DNA from: Bosea sp. 29B
GTDB lineage: Bacteria > Pseudomonadota > Alphaproteobacteria > Rhizobiales > Beijerinckiaceae
Assembly: GCF_902506165.1 (NCBI RefSeq)
Contig: NZ_LR733817.1
Coordinates: 850,254-914,253 of the forward strand
Length of the DNA: 64,000 bases
Direction of reading: 5' to 3'
Shown here: positions 48,026 through 57,776 of the stretch, one piece after another
How positions within the stretch are numbered: the first letter of the stretch is position 1
Layout: each line of letters opens with the position of its first letter
Notes under the pieces: generated by a model
The model's database searches: none
What the model was told of the DNA's origin: nothing
The model's input: only the letters and a program-made list of their open reading frames with translations
Translations under genes and position numbers: made by a program

Positions 48026-51000
48026 TCAAAACCTCATCTCGACGCGCCCCTTGAGAGCGTGGTCGCGGGAGCGCTCGCCGATGGCGGCGGAGTAGGTCAG
48101 GCCGAGCGCGGTCGCCGAGGAGATGCGCCAGTCGAGCCCGGCTTCGGCGACGAGGGCTTCGCGGTCGATCCTCGCGGCGAAGACCTGCGCCGGCGTGGTG
48201 CCGGCGACGAAGGCCGTCCTGGCCTGCGGCGTGAGCTCGCCAAAGCCGTGGCGCCAGCCGAGCATGGCCCGGGCGAACAGCGGCATCGCCCCGAGCTGCG
48301 CCTCGGCCCGCAGGCCCAGCGTGGTGAAGCCGAGCGTCTGGTCGCTGGAGAGCACGCGCAAGGCCGCCGCCCCGCCGCGCTCGGTGCCGGCATCGGTCGA
48401 GACCCGGATCAAAGCGAGCTGGGCGAAGGGTTCGAGTGCGATGCCGCTGAAGGCGAAGGCGTAGCCGAGCTCGGCAAAGCCCTGCGTCACCGAACCCGGA
48501 CGCTGCAGCCGCAACAGATCGCCGAAACCGCGGATCTGGACCTGGCGGCGGATGTCGCTCTCGGACCATGTGTAGGCTGCGCCGGCATCGAGCCTGAGAT
48601 TGCCGAAGCGCGCCCCGGCATAGAGCGCGGCATGGCCGCTCTCGAGCTTGCCGCTGGAGCGGCGGGCATCGAGATCGAAGCGCGACTGGCTGTAGCCGCC
48701 GGCGACGCCAACCTTCAACGACGAACCCGGCGCGTCGTAGAGCATCAAATCGGCGCCGAGCAGGGCGCCGCCGCTGCGGCGGCTCATGCTCGCGGCATTG
48801 CCGTCGCCATCGCTGTTGCCGGTGCTGCCGAACGCCGTGCCCCAGAGCGCGTAACGCGGCTGTGGTACCGGGGCGGGCATCACGACCCCGCCCTTGCGGC
48901 CGGGCAGATCGGCGCTGAAGCTCGCCGCGACCTGACCGGGAGCCTGCGTCAGCAGCGGGCCGCGCAGATGGCTGAGGATGGTGTCGCGCACCAGCCGGCT
49001 CTCGTCGATCATCACCGAGACCGCCTGGGCATGCGCTTCGCCCGAGAGCAGATCGAAGCCGGCGCGAGCCTGATCGGCCGTCGCCGAGATCAGCGCGTCA
49101 TAGACCGGGTTGCCGACCCCGAGCCGCTCGGCAGCGATCGCGATGAAGCCCTGGTTGCGGGTCTGCGCGATGGAGCTGCGGCCGGTGCTGCTGCCACCGC
49201 CGGAGCCTCCGCCGCCATCGGGGCCGAAGGAATTGTCGTTGCGCGTCATGGTCAGCGTGACGTTCTGGCTGTCGTAAGCCAGCGACGGCGTCAGGAAGGC
49301 CAGGTTTGAGGTCACCGTCGAGAACCGACCGGAGACCCCGCCCGAGGCCGTCAGGATCGTATAGTTCGTGCTCGCCGCATAGTTGCCGTTCTCGGCCAGC
49401 ACTTGCACGGTGCCGCCCGAAAGCGTCGCCGAGCCCGACGCCACGATCCTGTCGCTCTGGCCGGCCGCGTTGACTTCGACCTGATAGGCCGAACCGCTCG
49501 CGAAGGCGACATTGCCGGAGACGCTCAGCGTCCCGATCGAGTTGCCCGGCGCCACCGTCGCGCCGCTGCCGACGCTCACCGCCCCGACCGTGCCCGAGCC
49601 GCCAAGCACGCCTCCGTCCAGCGTCACATTGCTGGTGATCGAGCCGTTGACGACGAGCTTGCCGGACGAAACCGTCGTGCCGCCGGTGTAGGTGCTGGCG
49701 CCCGTCAGCGTCAGCGTGCCCGTGCCGCGCTTGGTCAGCGTGCCCGAGCCGTCGATCGCCATGGCCAGCGTTGCGCTGTCGGTGAAGTCGGCGACGATCG
49801 TGCCGTCATTGAGGATGGCGCCGGCATTGAGCGTGACCGAGCCCGCCTTGCCGCCATTGCCGATGTTGAGCGTGCCGAGCGAGCCGATGCCGAGATCGCC
49901 GGAGGCGATGACGAGCGCACCGCCATCGGCGACAGTGACCGAAGCGGCATCAGTCGAACCCGAGCCGCCGATCCCCAAGCCGCTGCCGCCGGCGATCCAT
50001 TGCGAGCCGGCGCCGGTCACCAGCACGGATGCGGTCGCCCCGAAGCCGCCGACGGCAGCGCCGCCACTACCATTCAACGTTGCACCGCCCGAGACGGTGA
50101 CCGAAGTCGGGCTGAAAGCCCCAAAGACCAGCACATTGCCGGTCGTCACCAGCGTGCCGGCACCATCGATGCGGACGGTCGAAACGACGAAGAAGGTGGC
50201 GGGACCGTTGTCGAGCCTGCTGCCCTCGCTGACCACCAGCGTGCCGCCGATGACCTGGATATCGCTACCTGCCGTCAGCGAGGCCCCCTGGTCGAGGACG
50301 AGCGTGCCAGCCTCGACCTGAATGCCGCCACCGAAGGTCAGCGCGCCGCCGCGGACGATAAAGGCGCCAGTGCTGCAACTGCAGATGCTGAGATCGCCGC
50401 CAAGCGTACCGGTGCCGGTGACGATCTGCGTGCCGGAGCCGACGAACTCGAGCGAACCATCGCCGAGGAAGGTACCGGAGAAGGTGGTGGTCTGGTTGGT
50501 GGTCCCGGTGATCAGCATCTCGTCGACGCCGATCCGGACGAAACCGGCTCCCGACAGCGAACCGATCGTCGCAACGGTACCGGAGCCACCGGCCACTTCG
50601 AGCACGGCGCTTGAGGCAACCGTATAATCCGAATTCGCCGAGAAACCGCCCGAGCTGCCGGCGATCAGGCGCCCACCGAGGACCTGCGTCTCGCCGGAAT
50701 AATCATTGTTGCCAGTCAGGACGGTAATGCCGGCGACCTGCCGCACCGAGCCTGAGCCGGTGATCGCAGCGGTGAAGCTGTAGCCGATGTTGGTGTGGTT
50801 GAAGACGACCCTGCTGGCGCTGGTGTTCAACGAGACGGTTTCGACGACAAGGTCGCCCGCCGCCGCAGCAGCACTGCCCTCGGCCGCGCCGATATTGATC
50901 GTGCCGCCGGCGCTGCCGCCGACCAGGCCGGCCTGCAGGATCGAGCTGGCGCCGGTGAGCTCGAACTTGCCGCCATCCGAGAGCGTCAGCGAGCCGGCAT

Positions 51001-52900
51001 TGGAGTGGCCGATATAGACCTCAGTGCCGTTGCCGACCCATTGCGAACCGCTGCCGGTGATCGTCACCGAGCTGTCGCCACCGCCGCCGACGATGCCGAC
51101 AGTGCCCGAGCCGCCGCCGGTCCTGACCGAGCCACCGGCCTCGATCCGCAGCGTGCCGGAGCCGTGCTCGCCGACCCGCATCTGGCCGAAGGTCTCCCAG
51201 CTCGAGCCTATGCCGGTGACGATCGCGGTCGCGCCGTTGCTGATATAGGCCTGCCCGCCGGCGGCGTTGCTGCCGAGCTTGCCGCCGCCTTCGATCCGCA
51301 GCGTGCCCTCGTTGACCCAGGTGCGGCCATTGTAGCCGGCCGAGCTATCGCCGGTCAGCACGAGCGTGCCGGTGCCCTGCTTGATGAAGCTGGCGCTGCC
51401 GCCGGTCGTGATCGAGCCGGTGAGCGTCAGCGTCGTCCCGGTATCGGTCTCGATCCGCCCGCCGCCGCTGGTGAAGGCGATGTTGCGGTTGCTGGAGAAA
51501 CTCGCGGTCGTGCGCAGCACGGCGTCGGCCCCGGTGCCTGCTCCGCCGACGATCGTGGTGTTGGAGAGGGTGATCGCCGTAGCCGCATTGCCGAGATTGG
51601 CGTCGGACGAGATCGAGACCGTACCCTCCGAGATCGTTGTCCCGCCGGTGTAGAAATTGGTGCCGGTCAGGGTCAGCGTCCCGCTTCCCGTCTTGACGAG
51701 GCCGCCTGTGCCGAAAATCGCACCGCCCATGGTGAAATTCTGGCCAGAGGTCACCTCGATCGTGCCATTGGCGTTGAGCGTCATTGCCCGCGCCGTCGAG
51801 AAGCTCCCCGTCACCTGCAGGGTGCTGGCGCCGGCGAAGGTGATACCGCCTGCTGCATCTCCGAGATTCGCATTCGAGGAGATCGAGAGCGTGCCGGCGG
51901 TGAGCGTCGTGCCACCTGTATAGGTATTGCTGCCGCTTAACGTCAGCGTGCCGGCGCCCTGCTTTTCGATACGCCCGCCGCCGCTGATGATGTTGTCGAC
52001 CGTGACCGCGCTCGCCTGGTTGAAGATCAGCGTACCGCCGTCGATGACGATGCCGCCGATCAGGCCGGAGGTGGCGTTGCCGAAGGTGAGTGCGTTGAGG
52101 CCTCCAGTGAAGTGGATCGCCGCCGCCCGGGTCGTGCCGTCCCCGGACATGCCGCCCGCGATCGTACCGCTGGTCGTGATCCTCAGATCCGAGCCGACGA
52201 TGCCCTCGCCGCCCGCGCCGGCCGCGCCTGGGCCGCCGGAGCCATTCGAGCCGCCGGCAGCGCCGCCATCTCCGCCCTGGATCGTACCGCTCCCGCTCAC
52301 TGTCAGGATCGCGAGGCCGGAGAAGAAGAACAGCCCGCTGCCACCTGAGCCGCCGGAGCCACCCTGGTCGAAACCGCTGCTCGACGTGCCGCCCGCGCCG
52401 CCCGAGCCACCCGTGATCGTGCCGCTGACGGTGCCCGTCTCACCAGCTCCCATCACGACCGCGCCGTAGCCGCCGGCGCCGCCGCCGCCGCCGGCACCGG
52501 AGCCCGAGCTGCCACCGGCGCCACCGGCGGTGCCAGGCGCCGCACTCAGCGGAATCTGCACCTGCACGACGCCGTGGACACCGCCCGCTCCGCCATTGCC
52601 GGCCCCGCCGACGCCCACTCCGCCTGCTCCACCGGCCCCTTCACCCGCTCCGCCGCCGCCACCGCCGCCATAGCCGTTGCTGCCATTGCCGCCGGCGCCG
52701 CCGGCCGCGATGGGCTGGTCGATGCCACCCGCGCCGCCACCGGAGCCGGCGATAAAGGGGTTGCCGCCCCTTCCGCCATCAGCCGATGCCGGCCCGGCGA
52801 ACGTCATGGCGATCAGCACGATCCCCGTGCCGGCGAGCAAGCGCCGCGCCAGCCGCGCGCGGCTCGGCTCCTCAGTCTCGGCAAACAGCACGGATGTCAC
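48026..52900 (-). CDS. Giant autotransporter with glycine-rich N-terminal region and PATR repeats
   Basis: 1624 residues. A signal peptide with a long n-region ends near GPASA (about residue 40). Residues 41-240 are very Gly/Ala/Ser-rich (GGAGGNGSNGYGGGGGGGAG), resembling mycobacterial PGRS. The passenger (about 300-1290) is a beta-helix, with at least four autotransporter-associated strand repeats of the form GTGTLTLTGTNFYTGGTTIS and 'VTVSGGATLNGSG'-type blocks. The C-terminal 280 residues are an autotransporter beta-barrel, starting near YALWGTAFGSTGNSDG and ending VEMRF with the outer-membrane Phe. It should display an adhesin- or biofilm-type passenger at the cell surface. No processing site was found. 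Confidence 0.92.
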   Translation of the reverse strand: MTSVLFAETEEPSRARLARRLLAGTGIVLIAMTFAGPASADGGRGGNPFIAGSGGGAGGIDQPIAAGGAGGNGSNGYGGGGGGGAGEGAGGAGGVGVGGAGNGGAGGVHGVVQVQIPLSAAPGTAGGAGGSSGSGAGGGGGAGGYGAVVMGAGETGTVSGTITGGSGGAGGTSSSGFDQGGSGGSGGSGLFFFSGLAILTVSGSGTIQGGDGGAAGGSNGSGGPGAAGAGGEGIVGSDLRITTSGTIAGGMSGDGTTRAAAIHFTGGLNALTFGNATSGLIGGIVIDGGTLIFNQASAVTVDNIISGGGRIEKQGAGTLTLSGSNTYTGGTTLTAGTLSISSNANLGDAAGGITFAGASTLQVTGSFSTARAMTLNANGTIEVTSGQNFTMGGAIFGTGGLVKTGSGTLTLTGTNFYTGGTTISEGTVSISSDANLGNAATAITLSNTTIVGGAGTGADAVLRTTASFSSNRNIAFTSGGGRIETDTGTTLTLTGSITTGGSASFIKQGTGTLVLTGDSSAGYNGRTWVNEGTLRIEGGGKLGSNAAGGQAYISNGATAIVTGIGSSWETFGQMRVGEHGSGTLRIEAGGSVRTGGGSGTVGIVGGGGDSSVTITGSGSQWVGNGTEVYIGHSNAGSLTLSDGGKFELTGASSILQAGLVGGSAGGTINIGAAEGSAAAAAGDLVVETVSLNTSASRVVFNHTNIGYSFTAAITGSGSVRQVAGITVLTGNNDYSGETQVLGGRLIAGSSGGFSANSDYTVASSAVLEVAGGSGTVATIGSLSGAGFVRIGVDEMLITGTTNQTTTFSGTFLGDGSLEFVGSGTQIVTGTGTLGGDLSICSCSTGAFIVRGGALTFGGGIQVEAGTLVLDQGASLTAGSDIQVIGGTLVVSEGSRLDNGPATFFVVSTVRIDGAGTLVTTGNVLVFGAFSPTSVTVSGGATLNGSGGAAVGGFGATASVLVTGAGSQWIAGGSGLGIGGSGSTDAASVTVADGGALVIASGDLGIGSLGTLNIGNGGKAGSVTLNAGAILNDGTIVADFTDSATLAMAIDGSGTLTKRGTGTLTLTGASTYTGGTTVSSGKLVVNGSITSNVTLDGGVLGGSGTVGAVSVGSGATVAPGNSIGTLSVSGNVAFASGSAYQVEVNAAGQSDRIVASGSATLSGGTVQVLAENGNYAASTNYTILTASGGVSGRFSTVTSNLAFLTPSLAYDSQNVTLTMTRNDNSFGPDGGGGSGGGSSTGRSSIAQTRNQGFIAIAAERLGVGNPVYDALISATADQARAGFDLLSGEAHAQAVSVMIDESRLVRDTILSHLRGPLLTQAPGQVAASFSADLPGRKGGVVMPAPVPQPRYALWGTAFGSTGNSDGDGNAASMSRRSGGALLGADLMLYDAPGSSLKVGVAGGYSQSRFDLDARRSSGKLESGHAALYAGARFGNLRLDAGAAYTWSESDIRRQVQIRGFGDLLRLQRPGSVTQGFAELGYAFAFSGIALEPFAQLALIRVSTDAGTERGGAAALRVLSSDQTLGFTTLGLRAEAQLGAMPLFARAMLGWRHGFGELTPQARTAFVAGTTPAQVFAARIDREALVAEAGLDWRISSATALGLTYSAAIGERSRDHALKGRVEMRF

Positions 52901-53558
52901 GAAGGTCCCCCAACCAATCGCAATTATATCGTGTAGCGCTCCCGCAGCCTATGAACCGCTGTTCACATCCGTCGGCGGCGGCACTCTGTTGCAGAGTTGC
53001 CGCAGCGTTCGCAGCCATCGCCCCGGATCATGGCGGTTGCGGGCCATGCGAAACTCTTTTCGTTCAGGAAAGCAGACGCCGGATCGATGGCGATTCCATT
53101 ATGGTGCCTCGACCAATCCCCCCATTCGACAACACAGAGATATTGCCCCAACGTCAAGTGCGTGCCCGCCAGCGTCGCGGGGACAACCTCCCAATCAATC
53201 CCCGTCTGCAAAACCTGCGCTATCTTCCTCCCGTCCCATCCGACCAAGGGGGCTGTCGCGAGGCATCGTGCGGCCGGACGGGAGAGCGGTGTCCGCTTTG
53301 AACAGCCGTCGCGGGCTGGAATGGCGGAGGGGCCTTGTCCGGGCGAAGCCAGGTCTTGCCCGACCTGAAGGCCCGGCGAGGCACCTTGAAGAGAACCGCG
53401 CGCGGGTTCGCAGGCGGCGAGCATTTGGCCGCTTCGACATTCGACATCGACATTCGACACAGCAGTGGAAGGCCGCCGCCACCGACCCCGCGCACCCCTT
53501 GGGCTCGCGCTCGCCTTTCAGACCCTCGCGGCTCAGGCCGGCGAGGCCATCGGCGCAG
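52901..53558. other. 658-bp gap upstream of the autotransporter gene
   Basis: It must contain the autotransporter promoter at its left end (AATTATATCG near 52921-52930 is a likely AT-rich element on the minus strand). No protein family is recognised. An open minus-strand frame (52963-53460, 165 codons) has no family resemblance. A 13-bp tandem duplication lies at 53434. Confidence 0.5.
53434..53459. repeat. Exact 13-bp tandem duplication
   Basis: TCGACATTCGACA occurs twice in tandem without spacer; within each unit TCGACA/TTCGACA is itself repeated. It looks like slipped-strand duplication in non-coding DNA. Confidence 0.8.
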
Positions 53559-55178
53559 CTAGCGCGCGTCCTCGCGCACCATCTGCGCGCCCTTCTCGCC
53601 GATCATCATGCTGGGCGCGGCGGTGTTGCCGGAGGTGATCGCCGGCATCACCGAGGCATCAATGACGCGCAGGCCTGCAATGCCACGGACGCGCAGGCGC
53701 TCGTCAAGCACGGCCATGGCATCGTCCTCGCGGCCCATCTTCACCGTGCCGACGGGATGGAAGATCGTGGTGCCGATCCGCCCGGCCACCTCGGCCAGCG
53801 CCTCGTCGCTGTCATAGCCCGGCCCCGGCAGATGCTCCTGCGGCTTGAAGCGCGCGAGCGGCGGCTGCGCGACGATGCGGCGGGCGAGCTTCAGCGCATC
53901 GACCGCGACCTGCCGGTCCTCTTCCGTTGAGAGGTAGTTCGGCGCGATCGCGGGCGCGGCAGCGGGGTCCGCCGATTTGATGTGGACGCTGCCGCGGCTC
54001 GACGGGCGCAGATTGCAGACGCTCGCGGTGAAGGCGCCAAAGGGGTGCAGCCCGTCGCCCCATTTGTCGAGCGAGAGCGGCTGGAAATGGAATTCGAGAT
54101 TGGCGGTCGCGTAATGCGGCGCCGATCTGGCGAAGGCGCCCATCTGCGAGGGCGCCATGGTCAAAGGGCCGGTGCGCCGCGCCGCATATTCCAGCGCCAT
54201 CAGGGGCCGGCGCCAGAGCTTGGCGTAGTCGGTGTTGAGCGTGCGCACGCCCTCGACCTTGTAGATCGGCCGTAGCTGCAGATGGTCCTGCAGGTTCTCG
54301 CCGACGCCGGGGGCGTGCCGGACGGTTTCGATGCCGAGCCCGCGCAAGCGCTCGCCGTCGCCGATACCCGAACGCTCGAGGATGGCGGGCGAGCCGACGG
54401 AACCGGCGCTGAGCAGGACCTCGCCCGAGACCTCGGCGAGATAGCGCTCGCCGCCCCGCGTCAGGACGACGCCAGTGGCGCGGCCGTCCTCGACCACGAT
54501 GCGCTCGACCATGCAGCCGAGCTCGACGCGAAGATTGTCGCGGTTGAGCGCCGGCTCAAGGAAGGCGCGCGCCGCGCTGAAACGCCGGCCGCGCTTCTGG
54601 GTGACCTGGAAATAGGAGGAGCCCTCATTGTCGCCGGTGTTGAAGTCGTCGATCTTGCGGATGCCGGCCGCCTCGGCCGCGTCGCGCACCGCATCGAGGA
54701 TATCCCAGCGCACGCGCGGATGCTCGACGCGCATCTCGCCGCCGGAGCGATGGAAACGGCCATCCGGGGCGATATGGTCCTCATGCTTGAGGAAGAGCGG
54801 CAGGACGTCGTCCCAGCCCCAGCCGCTGAGCCCCTGCTGGCGCCAGCCATCGTAATCGGCCGCCTGGCCGCGCATGTAGATCATCGCGTTGATCGCCGAG
54901 CTGCCGCCAACGACCTTGCCGCGCGGATAGGCGAGGACGCGCCCGCCGAGCCCGGCCTCGACCTCGGTCTGGTACAGCCAGTCGGCCCGCGGATTGCCGA
55001 TGGCGTAGAGATAACCGACCGGGATGTGGAACCAGATCCAGTCGTCCTTGCCGCCGGCCTCGACGATCAGCACCTTCCGACGGGGATCGGCCGAGAGCCG
55101 GTTGGCCAGCACGCAGCCGGCCGAGCCGGCGCCGATGACGACGTAATCGAAGCTGCCGATGCTGATCTCGCCAGCCAT
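53559..55178 (-). CDS. GMC family oxidoreductase (choline/alcohol dehydrogenase-like)
   Basis: 539-residue flavoenzyme. FAD loop DYVVIGAGSAGCVLANRLSA (about 10-30); GMC signature 1 GKVVGGSSAINAMIYMRGQA; signature 2 AGSVGSPAILERSGIG; catalytic His in TTIFHPVGTVKM and the second His/Asn position in ITSGNTAAPSMMIGE. It oxidises a primary or secondary alcohol; choline dehydrogenase-like sequences are typical of rhizobia, but the substrate is not fixed. I chose the ATG at 55178. It lies 136 bp after the ABC ATPase gene on the same strand and may belong to that operon. Confidence 0.9.
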   Translation of the reverse strand: MAGEISIGSFDYVVIGAGSAGCVLANRLSADPRRKVLIVEAGGKDDWIWFHIPVGYLYAIGNPRADWLYQTEVEAGLGGRVLAYPRGKVVGGSSAINAMIYMRGQAADYDGWRQQGLSGWGWDDVLPLFLKHEDHIAPDGRFHRSGGEMRVEHPRVRWDILDAVRDAAEAAGIRKIDDFNTGDNEGSSYFQVTQKRGRRFSAARAFLEPALNRDNLRVELGCMVERIVVEDGRATGVVLTRGGERYLAEVSGEVLLSAGSVGSPAILERSGIGDGERLRGLGIETVRHAPGVGENLQDHLQLRPIYKVEGVRTLNTDYAKLWRRPLMALEYAARRTGPLTMAPSQMGAFARSAPHYATANLEFHFQPLSLDKWGDGLHPFGAFTASVCNLRPSSRGSVHIKSADPAAAPAIAPNYLSTEEDRQVAVDALKLARRIVAQPPLARFKPQEHLPGPGYDSDEALAEVAGRIGTTIFHPVGTVKMGREDDAMAVLDERLRVRGIAGLRVIDASVMPAITSGNTAAPSMMIGEKGAQMVREDAR

Positions 55179-55314
55179 GGTCGCCGCCCTGCCCTGTTCG
55201 CCTAGTCTCCAGTCAGGGATAGAGCGGCGATGCGCCCCCGGCAACGCATGCCGGGCTCAAACGATGGGACAGCGCCAGAGAGCCGCGTCCCGGCCTGCGC
55301 CTGTTGTCGGCAGA

Positions 55315-56946
55315 TCAAGCCATTGCCTCGCGAGCGCGCCCTTGCCCTGCGCCGAATTCGCGGCCCGGGATCGAGGCGAGCAACGCCTTGGTGTAGGGGT
55401 GCTGCGGCTCGCCGAAGACCGTGCCGATCGGCCCGGCCTCCACCACCTCTCCGCTCTTCATCACCGCGACGAGATCGCAGACCTGGGCGGCGACGCGCAG
55501 GTCATGGGTGATGAAGACGATCGAGAGGCCGAGGCGCTGGCGCAGCTCCGCCAGCAGCTTCAGTACCTGCGCCTGCACGGAGACATCGAGCGCCGAGACC
55601 GGCTCGTCGGCGACCAGTACCGCCGGCTCCAGCGCCAGCGCGCGGGCGAGGCCGATGCGCTGGCGCTGGCCGCCCGAGAATTCATGCGGATAGCGTTCGG
55701 TCGCCGCCGGATCGAGCCCGACCAGCCCGAACAGCTCCTTGGCGCGGGCCAGGGCCTCTGGCCGCGCCATGCCGTGGACGATCAGCCCCTGCGCCACCGC
55801 CTCGCCGGCCTTGCGGCGCGGGTTCAGCGAGGCGAACGGGTCCTGGAACACCATCTGGATATGGCGCGTCGCCGAGCGCATCTCCTCGCGGCTCAGGCTC
55901 GCGAGATCAATGCCGTTCAGGCGGATCTCGCCGCTTTCGGGATCGATCAAACGCACCAGGCAGCGCGCCAGCGTCGACTTGCCCGAGCCGGATTCGCCGA
56001 CGATGCCGAGCGTCGCGCCCCTGGGCAGCACCAGAGAGACATCTTTGACGGCGTGCGTGACACGCTGGCCGCGCCCGAGGAAGCCGCCGGTGCGATAGGT
56101 CTTCGAGACGTGCGCGATCGTCATGATCGGCTCGGCGGACAAGGCCCGCGGCGGCGGCGCTTTCAGCGGCGGCACTGCGGCGATCAGCTGGCGGGTATAG
56201 GCATGCTGCGGGTTGCCGAGCACGGCCTCGGTCTCGCCGGCCTCGACGACCTCGCCCTTGCTCATCACCGCGACCCGGTCGGCGACCTCGGCGACGACGC
56301 CGAAATCATGGGTAATGAACAGGACGGCCGTACCCTTGCGGCGCTGCAGATCGCGGATCAATTTCAGGATCTGCGCCTGGGTGGTGACGTCGAGCGCCGT
56401 CGTCGGCTCGTCGGCGATCAACACCTTGGGATCGAGCGCCAGCGCCATCGCGATCATGGCGCGCTGGCGCTGGCCGCCGGAGAGCTCGTGCGGATAGGCC
56501 TTGAAGGCGAGCGCCGGATCGGGAATGCGGACTTCATCGAGCAGCGCAAGCGTGCGGGCCTTGATCTCGGCCGCCGACAGCTCGCTGTGCAGTTCGAACA
56601 TCTCGCCGATCTGGTCGCCGATGCTGCGCAGCGGGTTGAGCGCCGTCATCGGCTCCTGGAAGATCATGGCGATGCCGGCGCCGCGCACCTTGCGCATATC
56701 GGCTTCGCCCAGCCCACAGAGGTCGCGCCCCTCGAACAGGATGCGGCCGCCATCGATCGCAACGCCACCCGGCAGGAGCCGCATGATCGCATTGGCGGTC
56801 ATCGACTTGCCGGAACCGGATTCGCCGACGACACAGAGGATCTCGTTCGCCGCCAGGGAGAGCGAGACCTTTTCCATGGCGTGCGAGCGGTCACCACCAG
56901 CCGGCAGTTTCACGCTGACATCGTCGAGGACGAGGATCGGGCTCAT
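55315..56946 (-). CDS. Dipeptide/opine-type ABC transporter ATPase, two fused ATP-binding domains (DppD-DppF)
   Basis: 543 residues. First domain: [28 protein letters not shown]. Second domain (from about 275): [29 protein letters not shown], with the C-terminal oligopeptide-type tail LASIPGR. Both sites look intact, so one chain supplies the pair of ATPases used by Opp/Dpp importers. The ATG overlaps the stop of the upstream permease (ATGA). Confidence 0.93.
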   Translation of the reverse strand: MSPILVLDDVSVKLPAGGDRSHAMEKVSLSLAANEILCVVGESGSGKSMTANAIMRLLPGGVAIDGGRILFEGRDLCGLGEADMRKVRGAGIAMIFQEPMTALNPLRSIGDQIGEMFELHSELSAAEIKARTLALLDEVRIPDPALAFKAYPHELSGGQRQRAMIAMALALDPKVLIADEPTTALDVTTQAQILKLIRDLQRRKGTAVLFITHDFGVVAEVADRVAVMSKGEVVEAGETEAVLGNPQHAYTRQLIAAVPPLKAPPPRALSAEPIMTIAHVSKTYRTGGFLGRGQRVTHAVKDVSLVLPRGATLGIVGESGSGKSTLARCLVRLIDPESGEIRLNGIDLASLSREEMRSATRHIQMVFQDPFASLNPRRKAGEAVAQGLIVHGMARPEALARAKELFGLVGLDPAATERYPHEFSGGQRQRIGLARALALEPAVLVADEPVSALDVSVQAQVLKLLAELRQRLGLSIVFITHDLRVAAQVCDLVAVMKSGEVVEAGPIGTVFGEPQHPYTKALLASIPGREFGAGQGRAREAMA

Positions 56947-57773
56947 CGGCTCTTCAGCCTCGGATTGAGAGCGTCGTTGAGCCCCTGCCCGACCAGCGAG
57001 ACGGCGAGCACGGTGACGAGGATGGCAATGCCCGGAATGGCCGAGACATACCATTGCACCCGCAGCACGTCGCGGCCGGCGCCGATCAGATTGCCCCAGG
57101 AAGCGACGTTCGGGTCGGAGAGCTTGAGGAAGGCGAGCGCACTTTCGAGCAGGATCGCGATCGCCATGACGACGCTGGCATAGACGATCACCGGCGGCAG
57201 CGCGTTCGGCAGGATCTCGCCGAAGATCAACCTCATATCCTTGAGGCCGAGCGTCCGGCCCGCCTGCACGAATTCGCGATTGCGCAGCGAGAGGAACTCG
57301 GCCCGCGTCAGCCGGGCCGAGGCCGGCCAGGAGACGATGCCGATCGCGACTGTCACCGTGGTGATGGTCGAGCCGAAGACCGCGACCAGCACCAGCAGCA
57401 GCAGGAAGTTCGGCAGGGTCTGGAACGCCTCGGTGACGCGCATCAAGGCAGTGTCCACCCAGCTGCCGTAATAGCCGGCGAGGGCGCCGATGGTGATGCC
57501 GATCATGACCGAGATCACCGTCGCGACGCCGCCGATCAGCAGCGAGATGCGCGCGCCGTGGAAGATCTGGGCGGCGATGTCGCGCCCGGAGTTGTCGGTG
57601 CCGAGCAGGAAGCGCGGATTGCTGAACGGCCAGATCAGCGGCCGCCCGGCGAGTGCCAGCGGATCACGCGGATAGAGAAAGTCAGCGCTCGCCGCCATGG
57701 CGAGGACGAGGATGAGCAGCACGAGGCCAATGACGGCGGCCGGGCTGCGGACATAGAGCTTCACCAGATCCAT
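56943..57773 (-). CDS. Dipeptide/opine-type ABC permease (DppC-like)
   Basis: 276 residues, six helices. LGTDNSGRDIAAQIFHGARI is the classic DppC N-terminal block; the coupling loop is REFVQAGRTLGLKDMRLIFG. It partners with the DppB-like permease 3 bp upstream. Stop overlaps the ATPase start. Confidence 0.93.
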   Translation of the reverse strand: MDLVKLYVRSPAAVIGLVLLILVLAMAASADFLYPRDPLALAGRPLIWPFSNPRFLLGTDNSGRDIAAQIFHGARISLLIGGVATVISVMIGITIGALAGYYGSWVDTALMRVTEAFQTLPNFLLLLVLVAVFGSTITTVTVAIGIVSWPASARLTRAEFLSLRNREFVQAGRTLGLKDMRLIFGEILPNALPPVIVYASVVMAIAILLESALAFLKLSDPNVASWGNLIGAGRDVLRVQWYVSAIPGIAILVTVLAVSLVGQGLNDALNPRLKSR

Positions 57774-57776
57774 GAC

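Noticed and set aside
49403..51940. Long plus-strand frames across the autotransporter gene
   Set aside because: They mirror the Gly/Ser/Thr-rich repeats of the minus-strand passenger; translated, they are compositionally biased and lack starts with ribosome-binding sites.
52963..53460. 165-codon minus-strand frame upstream of the autotransporter
   Set aside because: No family pattern, no clear ribosome-binding site, and it runs across the tandem duplication; treated as non-coding.
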